The position numbers and the translations under genes are program-made. Of a stretch of DNA of 6,044 nt, positions 1-6,044 are shown in pieces (within the stretch, counting starts at the first letter, position 1; the number at the start of each line of letters is the position of its first letter). A model generated the notes under the pieces. It worked only from the letters and a program-made list of their open reading frames with translations. It searched no databases and was not told the origin of the DNA. This DNA comes from Planctomycetota bacterium (GTDB taxonomy: Bacteria; Planctomycetota; Phycisphaerae; UBA1845), in NCBI GenBank assembly GCA_022563055.1, contig JADFOB010000093.1:1-6044 (forward strand). Reading direction: 5' to 3'.

Positions 1-2027
1 TCGAAGCCGGCTTGGCGCGCGGCGAGCGAGGCGTGACAGCAGCAATAGTCAAACTCAATGCCCTGCCCGATTCGATTGGGACCACCGCCCAGCACGACGA
101 TTTTGGGGCGTTGGCTCACCCGCATCTCGTCATCCACCGTTTCACCGGCCGGATCGTCGAGGTTCAGCACACGTGATTCGTAGGATGAGTAGTAGTAGGG
201 CGTACTCGCCTCGAACTCGGCTGCGCAGGTGTCGACGAGCTTGTACACCGGACGGAGACGCGATCGCTCCGCCTCCGCCGCTTTGGCACCCGATCTCCCC
301 GCCACGCAACTGCGCTGGACCTCACTGTACCCCATGGCCTTGATGGTTTCGAGGACGGTTGGTGCATGTACCGCTAGGCCGTCCACGTCGGGCGCACTTT
401 CCTCCCCAAGCAGCGTCTCCTCGAACTCCACAAGCTGATGCATCTGCTTCAAGAAGAACGGATCGATACGGGTGAGTTCGTGCACTTGCTCGATGGACCA
501 ACCCATCTTGAATGCGTAGCGAATGTAATAGGGTCGACCCTGGCATGGATTGCCCAGCTTGTCGCGGAGGATCTCCCTCGGGATCGGCCATGTCGTGGCG
601 TGCTCCTCCCGCGTGTCAGGTGGGGCTTCGGTAGCGGTGCTTCCGCCCAGCGACGCCGAAGCCATTCGCCGATGCCCCGGTGCCACTGCTCTATGAGCGG
701 TGTCCGGCGAACGGGCTTGCTCACCTCGCGGAGCGTGACTGCCACCTCCGTGGCACGCATGAAGCCAGGCGTCGTTCTCATCGAGCCCGTAGCCGTACCG
801 CTTGATCTCCATCGACCGGATGCACTTCTGGAACGCCTCTTTGAACGTGCGACCGATCGCCATCGCCTCGCCGACCGACTTCATCTGCGTGTTGAGCGTC
901 TCATCGGCGTCGGGGAACTTCTCGAAGTTCCAGCGCGGCATCTTCACGACCACGTAGTCGATGGTCGGTTCGAAGCAGGCCGGTGTCGTCCCGGTAATGG
1001 CGTTGGGAAGCTCGTCGAGCGTGTAGCCGACGGCTAACAAAGCCGCAATCCGCGCGATGGGATAACCGGTCGCCTTGCTCGCCAGCGCCGATGACCGTGA
1101 CACGCGCGGGTTCATTTCTATCACAACCTGCCGCCCGGACGAGGGGTCGACGGCGAACTGGATGTTGCACCCGCCGGTGTCGACGCCGATCGCGCGCATG
1201 ATCTGGATCGCGCTGTCGCGCATCCGGTGAAATTCCTTGTCGCTCAGAGTCTGCACGGGCGCGACCGTGATCGAGTCGCCGGTATGAACGCCCATCGGAT
1301 CGATGTTCTCGATCGAGCAGATGATGACCACGTTGTCGGCGCGATCGCGCATCAATTCGAGCTCGAACTCCTTCCACCCGTAGAGGCTCTCCTCGATGAG
1401 AATCTCCTTCACGCGCGACGCAGCCAGGCCCGTTTGCACGACCCGCCGGAACTGCTCCGGCGTGCGGCACAATCCACCGCCCTCGCCGCCCAGCGTATAG
1501 GCCGGGCGGATGCAGCAGGGCAGCTTAACGGTTTCGAGCACCGCCTCGGCTTCCTCCATCGAGTGCGCAACGCCCGATTCGGGGATGTCCAACCCGATCG
1601 CGAGCATGGTCTCCTTGAAGGCTGTCCGCTCCTCCGCCTTGTGGATGGCGGCTGCACTCGCACCGATCATCTCGACGCCGTGCCGCTGGAGAATCCCCTG
1701 CTCGGCGGCGTCCATGGCGCAGTTAAGACCGGTTTGACCGCCGAGCGTGGGCAGTAGGGCGTCGATGGGATGACCTTCGCCGCGCTCGCGGATCAGGATC
1801 TTCTCGATGAACTCCGGTGTGATCGGCTCGACATAGGTCCGGTCAGCCTGATCGGGGTCGGTCATGATGGTGGCCGGATTCGAGTTGATCAGGACAACGC
1901 GGTACCCCTCGCCGCGCAGCGCCTTGCACGCCTGCGTGCCGGAATAGTCAAACTCGCAGCCCTGCCCGATGACGATCGGTCCCGAGCCGATGATGAGAAT
2001 GGTCTTTATGTCAGTACGCTTCGGCAC
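1..2027 (-). CDS. carB: Carbamoyl-phosphate synthase large subunit, N-terminal 675 residues (runs off left edge)
   Basis: This is the cytoplasmic large subunit that makes carbamoyl phosphate from bicarbonate, ATP and ammonia delivered by the small subunit CarA, feeding pyrimidine and arginine synthesis. The start is GTG at 2027; an in-frame TGA lies two codons upstream, and the family-typical opening [20 protein letters not shown] follows at once. Residues 1 to about 400 form the first (carboxyphosphate) ATP-grasp half: [14 protein letters not shown] near 172-185, GWKEFE near 217, [10 protein letters not shown] near 248, and [19 protein letters not shown] near 303-321, with metal and ATP ligands E304, N306 and R308. 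The middle oligomerisation domain spans about 400-640 and is longer than in E. coli, with an Arg/Ala/Ser/Thr-rich stretch at about 421-478. The second half opens with [20 protein letters not shown] at 642. The rest, including the second active site and the allosteric domain, is outside the window. The frame is open throughout. Only a weak GTGAG-like ribosome site precedes the start. carA is not visible. Confidence 0.97.
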   Translation of the reverse strand, partial: MPKRTDIKTILIIGSGPIVIGQGCEFDYSGTQACKALRGEGYRVVLINSNPATIMTDPDQADRTYVEPITPEFIEKILIRERGEGHPIDALLPTLGGQTGLNCAMDAAEQGILQRHGVEMIGASAAAIHKAEERTAFKETMLAIGLDIPESGVAHSMEEAEAVLETVKLPCCIRPAYTLGGEGGGLCRTPEQFRRVVQTGLAASRVKEILIEESLYGWKEFELELMRDRADNVVIICSIENIDPMGVHTGDSITVAPVQTLSDKEFHRMRDSAIQIMRAIGVDTGGCNIQFAVDPSSGRQVVIEMNPRVSRSSALASKATGYPIARIAALLAVGYTLDELPNAITGTTPACFEPTIDYVVVKMPRWNFEKFPDADETLNTQMKSVGEAMAIGRTFKEAFQKCIRSMEIKRYGYGLDENDAWLHACHGGGSHAPRGEQARSPDTAHRAVAPGHRRMASASLGGSTATEAPPDTREEHATTWPIPREILRDKLGNPCQGRPYYIRYAFKMGWSIEQVHELTRIDPFFLKQMHQLVEFEETLLGEESAPDVDGLAVHAPTVLETIKAMGYSEVQRSCVAGRSGAKAAEAERSRLRPVYKLVDTCAAEFEASTPYYYSSYESRVLNLDDPAGETVDDEMRVSQRPKIVVLGGGPNRIGQGIEFDYCCCHASLAARQAGF

Positions 2028-2088
2028 GCGCGCTCACTTCGTGTCGGTGCTCGCCTCACCTCGGCGGTTGGATTGCATCCGTCAGGTC

Positions 2089-2412
2089 TTACCCACAGTA
2101 CACCTCCCGACCTTCGCAGAGCGCCGGCTTGATCACCAGGCAATGCGAATCGCCGTACCGCTCCACCTGTTCGGGTGTGACCAATACCACATCGACTGCG
2201 GCCTCCACGCCGCTCAGCGAGCTGTAGATCTCCTCCAGGAGGCGGTGATACCCGTATCGCCCGCCCTTGATCACCAGCAGGTCGAGGTCGCTGTTGGGTC
2301 CGGTCTCCCCGCGGGCGGCTGAGCCGAAGAGGATGATTCGCTCCGGATGCGCCACCTCGACGATCCGGCGGACGACCTCATCCAGCACCTCCGTGTCGGT
2401 GTGCTTTCGCAT
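2089..2412 (-). CDS. Minimal nucleotidyltransferase (MNT/NTP_transf_2 family), orphan antitoxin-like protein
   Basis: This encodes a complete 107-residue protein of the minimal nucleotidyltransferase family (DNA polymerase beta fold). The core motif ILFGSAARGETGPNSDLDLL is at residues 27-46: GS at 30-31 and the metal-binding pair D42 and D44. A third likely acidic ligand, D74, lies in AAVDVVLV. The length is typical of single-domain MNT proteins. In characterised pairs, MNT proteins act as antitoxins by adding AMP to a HEPN-domain RNase toxin. That role is family knowledge and is not shown here, because no HEPN-like frame is found on either side. The ATG at 2412 was chosen because it gives the usual family length. 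The frame stays open far upstream, but that extension is Arg/Ser/Pro-rich and overlaps the complement of other features. No strong ribosome site is seen. The gene ends 61 bp before carB on the same strand, so cotranscription is possible. Confidence 0.88.
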   Translation of the reverse strand: MRKHTDTEVLDEVVRRIVEVAHPERIILFGSAARGETGPNSDLDLLVIKGGRYGYHRLLEEIYSSLSGVEAAVDVVLVTPEQVERYGDSHCLVIKPALCEGREVYCG

Positions 2413-2674
2413 GGTTTTTCGCTCGCAACCAGCCGCCTCGCATGGTACCCACGCCCGAGGTCGCGTCCAGCATAGGGTCCGCTGGAACCGAGACACAGCG
2501 AGGAGAGAAAGGCAAGAGGCAAGGAGGCAACAAAGGTCGCGACTCTTGCCTTCTGCTTGCTGCCTTTTGCCTCTACGGTCAATCCGATGGCGCCAGACGC
2601 GCGTTCGGATTACGGTGGGCTTGGCGCTCGGGCTTAAGGCAATGCATCCGGGCTCAAATGCCGAGATATAGGGC
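2413..2674. other. Divergent intergenic region between the MNT gene and the lipoprotein gene
   Basis: These 262 bp separate two genes that point away from each other, so promoters for both should lie here. I see no convincing -35/-10 pair on either strand. A TATGCT at about 2475-2480 read on the minus strand is a possible -10 for the MNT gene, but it has no good -35. Open frames crossing this region are low-complexity readings of the inverted repeat and are not believable genes. Confidence 0.6.
2509..2575. repeat. Imperfect inverted repeat of GGCAA-type units with an 8-bp palindromic centre
   Basis: The left arm (about 2509-2535) is purine-rich and repeats GGCAAG-like units (ggcaagaggcaaggaggcaa at 2511-2530). 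The right arm (about 2544-2575) is the pyrimidine-rich, imperfect reverse complement (cttgcc at 2545-2550, tgccttttgcctct at 2561-2574). The centre is the perfect palindrome GTCGCGAC at 2536-2543. A single strand would fold into a long imperfect hairpin with several bulges. It could be a dispersed repeat element, or a structure influencing transcription of the flanking genes. Only the symmetry is seen directly; any function is inferred. Confidence 0.7.
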
Positions 2675-3174
2675 ATGAAGCGGCTTTTCCCATGGACCGC
2701 AATCGTCATCCTGGTTTCGGGCTGTCCCGGCCTAACCGGGCAGGACGATCCACCGGCTAACGCACCGGCGCTGGCCGGTCGCTGGGCTTTGAGCGGAGCC
2801 GGCGGTCGGGATGCCGGTTGTCTTGTCACAGACGCTTCCGGCGATCCGGTGTCGCTGTCCGGCAACCCCGAGGTCCGGCGGGCAATCGACGAGGAGGTGA
2901 TCTTCTTCGATGGGAGCGTCCGCACAACCGCCTCGGGACCAACTACGTCGGCATTGGCGGCGCAACCAGCGACGGCGATCAGGTCGTCCTCTTCATTGAG
3001 ATCGAGGTGTTTCAGGGCGTGTTCAGTGTGGGTAACCAACGGCTTGAACTGGTCGACGTTCTTGTTGACCCCGCCACGATCGTCGGAACGCTTGAATCCC
3101 GCCAGGAAGCCACGTTCGCCAACGTCCCACCTCTCATCCAAGAGGATGGAAGAGCCCAGCGCGGCGGCTGTTAA
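2675..3174 (+). pseudogene. Small predicted lipoprotein gene with one frameshift
   Basis: The reading frame starts at ATG 2675 with a lipoprotein signal peptide: K2 R3, a hydrophobic core at 4-14, and lipobox V14-S15-G16-C17, predicting lipidation at C17. It continues plausibly through GCLVTDASGDPVSLSGNP and EEVIFFDGSV to about 2930. Beyond that, this frame becomes Ser/Arg-rich and unnatural. The frame one base earlier then carries a convincing beta-rich sequence (TNYVGIGGATSDGDQVVLFI, then GNQRLELVDVLVDPATIVGT) to TAA at 3172-3174. A net loss of one base, or a -1 shift, between about 2916 and 2945 joins the two into one product of about 166 residues. No canonical slippery heptamer is seen there, so a mutation or sequencing error is likelier than programmed frameshifting. 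The family is not recognised. The likely location is the periplasmic face of a membrane. The stop overlaps that of the convergent trpB. Confidence 0.6.
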
Positions 3175-4406
3175 TCCTGCGTCTTGCGGCCCAAGAGACG
3201 TCCGACCTCGACCACGTCCTTGTCTCCTCGCCCGGACAGGTTGATGACGACGATGTCGTCGGCTGCCCGTTTGGGAGCGGTTGTCAGGACGTTGGCCAAC
3301 GCATGGGCGGATTCCAGCGCGGGGATGATGCCTTCGGTTTCGCACAACACCGTAAACGCTTCGAGCGCCGCGGTGTCATCCACCGAGACGTATTGAACTC
3401 GACCCGCCTCCTTCCAGAAGGCGTGCTCGGGGCCGACTCCGGGGTAATCCAGACCGGCTGAGACGGAGTGAACCGGAAGGGTCTGTCCATCGTCGTCTTG
3501 AAGGACGTAGGTGTGCATCCCGTGGAGGATTCCCGGTGCGCCCATCTCGAGCGTCGCGGCATGCCGCCCGGGCTCGAGCCCTTGCCCAGCCGCTTCCACG
3601 CCCGTCAGCACGACCGCTTCATCATCCAAAAATGCCGTGAAAATGCCCGCTGCGTTGCTGCCGCCTCCAACGCAAGCCACGACCTCATCCGGAAGGCGAC
3701 CGGTCAACTCCTGGATCTGCGCCCGTGTCTCCCGACCAACGATGGATTGAAAATCGCGGACCATTTTGGGATAGGGATGAGGCCCCATGACGCTGCCGAT
3801 GGCGTAGTGTGTGTGGTCGCTCGTGGCGATCCAATCGCGCATCGCGGCGTTGATCGCGTCCTTGAGTGTCTTTTGGCCCGTCTCGACGGAGATGACCTTC
3901 GCGCCGAGCAACTCCATCCTGAAGACGTTTAGGTTTTGACGGCGTACGTCCTCGGCGCCCATGTAGACGACGCACTCGAGTCCGCAGCAAGCCGCCGCCG
4001 TGGCCGTAGCGACGCCGTGCTGCCCCGCACCCGTCTCGGCGATGATTCGCCGCTTTCCCATTTGCTGGGCGAGAAGAACCTGCCCGAGCGTATTGTTGAT
4101 CTTGTGGGCGCCGGTGTGATTGAGATCCTCACGCTTGAGGTAGACCTTCGCGCCGCCCAGCCGCTGTGTCAGGCGTTGGGCGAAGTAGAGCGGGCTTGGT
4201 CGACCGACGTATTGAGTCAGCAGCGTGTAGAGCTGCTCCCAGAACGCACGGTCGTTGCAGATTCGGCGGTAGGCTTCGTCGAGTTCGAGGACGGCTGCCA
4301 TCAGCGTTTCGGGAACGTAGCGTCCTCCGAACGGTCCGAACCGTCCCTCGGCGCTGGGTTCCCAGCGACCAATTTGGGCGGGCATGACATCGACTTGTAT
4401 GGACAT
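3171..4406 (-). CDS. trpB: Tryptophan synthase beta chain
   Basis: This is the PLP-dependent cytoplasmic enzyme that condenses indole with L-serine to give L-tryptophan, normally as an alpha2-beta2 complex with TrpA. The 411 residues match the usual length of the TrpB1 type. [15 protein letters not shown] is at 21-35. HTGAHKINN places the Schiff-base lysine at K102. AETGAGQHG gives the catalytic glutamate E124. The phosphate-binding loop GGGSNA is at 247-252, SAGLD ends at D320, and NLSGRGDKD gives the pyridine-contacting S391. All key residues are present. The ATG at 4406 is chosen over the Met at residue 8 because a GGAG ribosome site lies 5 bases upstream of it and none precedes the later Met. 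No trpA, trpF or trpC is adjacent in the window: upstream is a 569-bp gap and downstream is a convergent gene whose stop overlaps this one. Confidence 0.98.
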   Translation of the reverse strand: MSIQVDVMPAQIGRWEPSAEGRFGPFGGRYVPETLMAAVLELDEAYRRICNDRAFWEQLYTLLTQYVGRPSPLYFAQRLTQRLGGAKVYLKREDLNHTGAHKINNTLGQVLLAQQMGKRRIIAETGAGQHGVATATAAACCGLECVVYMGAEDVRRQNLNVFRMELLGAKVISVETGQKTLKDAINAAMRDWIATSDHTHYAIGSVMGPHPYPKMVRDFQSIVGRETRAQIQELTGRLPDEVVACVGGGSNAAGIFTAFLDDEAVVLTGVEAAGQGLEPGRHAATLEMGAPGILHGMHTYVLQDDDGQTLPVHSVSAGLDYPGVGPEHAFWKEAGRVQYVSVDDTAALEAFTVLCETEGIIPALESAHALANVLTTAPKRAADDIVVINLSGRGDKDVVEVGRLLGRKTQD

Positions 4407-4411
4407 CGACT

Positions 4412-4415
4412 CTCC
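4412..4415 (-). promoter_or_regulatory. Ribosome binding site of trpB
   Basis: Read on the minus strand this is GGAG within CTGGAGAGTCG, with five bases between it and the ATG at 4406. It is the clearest Shine-Dalgarno sequence in the window, and it decides the trpB start in favour of this ATG. Confidence 0.75.
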
Positions 4416-4440
4416 AGTCCCTTGAGCACAAAGTTCGTTT

Positions 4441-4522
4441 TTGTGTAGCGGCCGCCTCCCGTGGTGGCCGTAGTATGTCGTTGGCTTCCGGCTTCTCCGT
4501 GCACACCCGAATCGCTACACAA
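4441..4522. repeat. Perfect 10-bp inverted repeat with a 62-bp spacer in the trpB upstream region
   Basis: TTGTGTAGCG at 4441-4450 is matched exactly by its reverse complement CGCTACACAA at 4513-4522. A related box, GCTGTAGCACAA, lies just outside at 4533-4544; read on the minus strand it is TTGTGCTACAGC. The three similar boxes within about 100 bp, 35 to 140 bp upstream of the trpB start, could be protein-binding sites or the ends of a small element. The match is seen directly; the role is unknown. Confidence 0.55.
4449..4470. repeat. Short GC-rich hairpin in the trpB leader
   Basis: CGGCCGCC at 4449-4456 and GGTGGCCG at 4463-4470 form an 8-bp stem around a 6-base loop. The plus-strand version pairs fully with one G-T wobble; the minus-strand version has one A-C mismatch. 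It lies about 43 bases upstream of the trpB start. No U-run follows on either strand, so a simple terminator is unlikely. Confidence 0.45.
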
Positions 4523-4851
4523 GACCGACAATGCTGTAGCACAATCGTTTTCGATGTAGTCCGTGCCGGCCGTGGCCGCTAGTACCGTGTTTCACAAGTA
4601 CCACGACCATGTTTGCGCGCCAACCCGCACGCACGGGTGCCCCTTCCTTCTCCTTCGGCGAAGAGCGGGGGACGGCTTGACGAACCGCAAACGCATTGGA
4701 GAACCGTGCGTCCCACACCCTTCGCGGCACGCAGAACGGGGCATCCTGCGTTTGTGATGGTACCCAAACCAACCCATTCGCTCCACGGGACTGGTTATGG
4801 ATCGTTTGAGCCCAGGTCGAATCGGGTGCGTGACGGAATCGGCGTTGGGCA

Positions 4852-4877
4852 CTTTCCAGAGCAGCTTTCCAGAGCAC
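4852..4877. repeat. Tandem direct repeat, two copies of a 13-bp unit
   Basis: CTTTCCAGAGCA occurs at 4852-4863 and again at 4865-4876, separated by a single base, giving two near-identical 13-bp units. It is probably a local duplication. No gene function is attached to it. Confidence 0.7.
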
Positions 4878-4925
4878 TGGACGTAAGCCCGGTGGCATGG
4901 CCGCTTGGACCCGCTGCGTGGAGCA

Positions 4926-4981
4926 ATCTAACACAGCGGGGTCCGCCTTGGGCGGACTACTCGTTCAACGGAGTGTTAGGC
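4926..4981 (-). terminator. Stem-loop at the end of the hybrid kinase gene (terminator-like, also attC-like)
   Basis: A perfect 7-bp stem with a 3-base loop (GTCCGCC, TTG, GGCGGAC) lies at 4941-4957, about 20 bases past the stop codon of the kinase gene. Outer arms CTAACAC (4928-4934) and GTGTTAG (4973-4979) are also perfectly complementary, and the TAA stop falls inside the outer arm. The position suits transcript-end processing or termination on the minus strand, but no T-run follows, so an intrinsic terminator is not certain. The outer arms also fit the RYYYAAC and GTTRRRY ends of integron attC sites. Confidence 0.4.
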
Positions 4982-6044
4982 GAGGCTTGACGTGGCTGCG
5001 GTATGCTCTTGGATGAGCGAGATCAACTTCTTGCGGTCGATGGGCTTGCTGGCATACTCGTCGCAACCGGCGTTGATGCATTTTTGGCGATGGCTCTGCA
5101 TCGCATGGGCGGTCAGGGCGATGATGGTTCCCGAGTATCCCTTGCGGCGTAGTAGGCTCGTTGCCTGGTAGCCGTCCAGGACCGGCATCTGCATATCCAT
5201 CAGGATCACGTCGAACGGTGTTCCCCGGTCGCGAGCAGCCAGCGCTTCGTCCAACGCCAGCTTGCCGTTCTCGACCAACGTCACGTCGGCGCCGGCTTTC
5301 CGCAGGATATGGCAGATGAACACCTGGTTGTCCGGCCCATCCTCTGCTACGAGGATGCGGCAGTCGAGCCTTGTGCCGCGCGCGGGAGGTTCGGAGGGTG
5401 TTTCGACGCGCGCTCCTGCCGTCTCCATCGGATTGTCCAGAATCTTGACGGCATCCAGCGACCCCGTGGCGACGGTGGCGCGGAACAGGCTTCCCTCGCC
5501 GGGTCGGCTTCTTACGGTGATGTCTCCGCCCAGCAGGTTGGCCAGTCGCCTGCTGATGGTGAGCCCGAGCCCCGTCCCACCGAAATCGCGCGTGGTCGAG
5601 CTGTCTGCCTGCGTAAATGGGTCAAAGATCGTCTGGGTCTGCGCCTCGGTCAGCCCGATACCGGTATCAATGACGTCAAATTGCATGCAGGGCTCGGCCC
5701 CCTCATCCCGCACCAGGCGCACGACCACGCGCACGCCGCCGGTTTGGGTGAACTTAATGGCGTTGCCGATCAGGTTGATGAGAATCTGTCGCAATCGCGT
5801 GGAATCGGTCCGGATCGTCTCGGGCACCGGGCCGACAAACTCGATGGCGAATGCCAGACCCTTGGCATCCGCGCGCACCCTCATCAGCGCTTCCACGTCG
5901 GCGAGATTGGGAAGCATGGGACTCTCGATGCACTCGACCGTCAGCTTACCCGCCTCGATCTTGGAGATGTCCAGAATGTCGTTGATGATGTCCAGCAGTG
6001 CCTCGCCGTTGCGGCGGATCGTGTCCGCCGCGTTGACACACTCC
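4976..6044 (-). CDS. Hybrid sensor histidine kinase/response regulator, C-terminal 355 residues (runs off right edge)
   Basis: This is the C-terminal part of a two-component hybrid kinase. The visible fragment opens in the second helix of the HisKA dimerisation domain (LDIINDILDISKIEAGKL at about residues 17-34). The phospho-accepting histidine should lie a little upstream, outside the window. The HATPase domain follows: N-box RQILINLIGNAIKFT with N94, G1 box DTGIG with D126, F box FDPFTQAD near 140-147, and G2 box GTGLGL at 156-161. A Pro/Glu/Arg-rich linker at about 200-226 leads to a receiver domain at about 229-345, with acidic pair E234-D235, phospho-acceptor D283 in LMDMQMP, T311 and K333. 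All the visible catalytic residues are present. No output domain or Hpt domain follows, so phosphate is probably passed to separate proteins. The input domain and target genes are not visible. The first Met in view, at 5917, is internal to the conserved sequence and is not the start. Confidence 0.95.
   Translation of the reverse strand, partial: ECVNAADTIRRNGEALLDIINDILDISKIEAGKLTVECIESPMLPNLADVEALMRVRADAKGLAFAIEFVGPVPETIRTDSTRLRQILINLIGNAIKFTQTGGVRVVVRLVRDEGAEPCMQFDVIDTGIGLTEAQTQTIFDPFTQADSSTTRDFGGTGLGLTISRRLANLLGGDITVRSRPGEGSLFRATVATGSLDAVKILDNPMETAGARVETPSEPPARGTRLDCRILVAEDGPDNQVFICHILRKAGADVTLVENGKLALDEALAARDRGTPFDVILMDMQMPVLDGYQATSLLRRKGYSGTIIALTAHAMQSHRQKCINAGCDEYASKPIDRKKLISLIQEHTAATSSLA

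Larger units (their letters stand above)
4407..4975. other. 569-bp region without a convincing gene between the hybrid kinase gene and trpB
   Basis: Several frames are open here because of the high GC. The longest is a 139-codon minus-strand frame from GTG 4934 to 4515. None shows the third-position GC bias seen in carB and trpB, none has a recognisable motif or good ribosome site, and their translations are Arg/Ser/Pro/His-rich. The region must hold the trpB promoter and leader. I see no clear sigma-70 promoter, T-box, tRNA or Trp-rich leader peptide. It contains several short inverted and direct repeats, listed separately. Confidence 0.6.

Noticed and set aside
438..1757. Plus-strand open frames across the carB region
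   Set aside because: They are antisense shadows of carB. The minus-strand carB frame is open and conserved through the whole interval.
2413..3345. Upstream extension of the MNT reading frame to a 418-residue protein
   Set aside because: The extra 311 residues run antisense to the lipoprotein gene and the low-complexity repeat, are Arg/Ser/Pro-rich and resemble no domain. The last 107 residues alone form a complete MNT protein.
4515..4934. A 139-codon minus-strand frame starting at GTG 4934 between the kinase gene and trpB
   Set aside because: There is no GC bias at third codon positions, no motif, and no ribosome site. The product is rich in Arg, Ser and Pro, and other frames are equally open over the same stretch.
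4407..4975. Possible tRNA, T-box or tryptophan leader peptide upstream of trpB
   Set aside because: No tRNA T-arm sequence with a matching cloverleaf, no T-box core motif and no short frame rich in TGG codons was found.
1..6044. CRISPR array, insertion sequence or phage genes
   Set aside because: No regularly spaced repeats, transposase or integrase motifs, or phage structural proteins were seen in any frame.

Overview
The window is high-GC bacterial DNA in which almost every confident gene lies on the minus strand. It reads as a chromosomal housekeeping region, not a defence island or mobile element. The organism is not identified by any marker gene. The middle domain of CarB (a WPIP segment followed by [16 protein letters not shown]), the high GC, the GTG start and the loosely packed unlinked biosynthetic genes suggest a planctomycete-type bacterium. 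That assignment is an inference from memory of the family, with moderate confidence.

Layout from left to right. Positions 1-2027 (minus) hold the N-terminal 675 residues of carB, the large subunit of carbamoyl-phosphate synthase. The gene runs off the left edge just after its second ATP-grasp half begins. Positions 2089-2412 (minus), 61 bp upstream of carB, hold a complete 107-residue minimal nucleotidyltransferase (MNT family) with no HEPN partner in view. Positions 2413-2674 are a divergent intergenic region containing an imperfect inverted repeat built from purine-rich GGCAA units. Positions 2675-3174 (plus) hold a small predicted lipoprotein gene that appears broken by a single frameshift. 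Its stop codon overlaps the stop codon of the convergent gene at a shared TTAA. Positions 3171-4406 (minus) hold a complete trpB, the tryptophan synthase beta chain, with a good ribosome binding site and no other trp gene beside it. Positions 4407-4975 have no convincing gene but contain several short repeats and hairpins. Positions 4976-6044 (minus) hold the C-terminal 355 residues of a hybrid sensor histidine kinase with a C-terminal receiver domain, running off the right edge.

The genes do not form one pathway. CarB supplies carbamoyl phosphate for pyrimidine and arginine synthesis. TrpB makes tryptophan from indole and serine. The kinase belongs to a phosphorelay whose target is not visible. 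The MNT gene could be cotranscribed with carB, but the sequence does not prove it.

I do not find a clear undescribed system. The points most worth a second look are the frameshifted lipoprotein with its overlapping convergent stop, the orphan MNT gene upstream of carB, the long linker in the CarB middle domain, and a weak integron attC-like palindrome at the end of the kinase gene.
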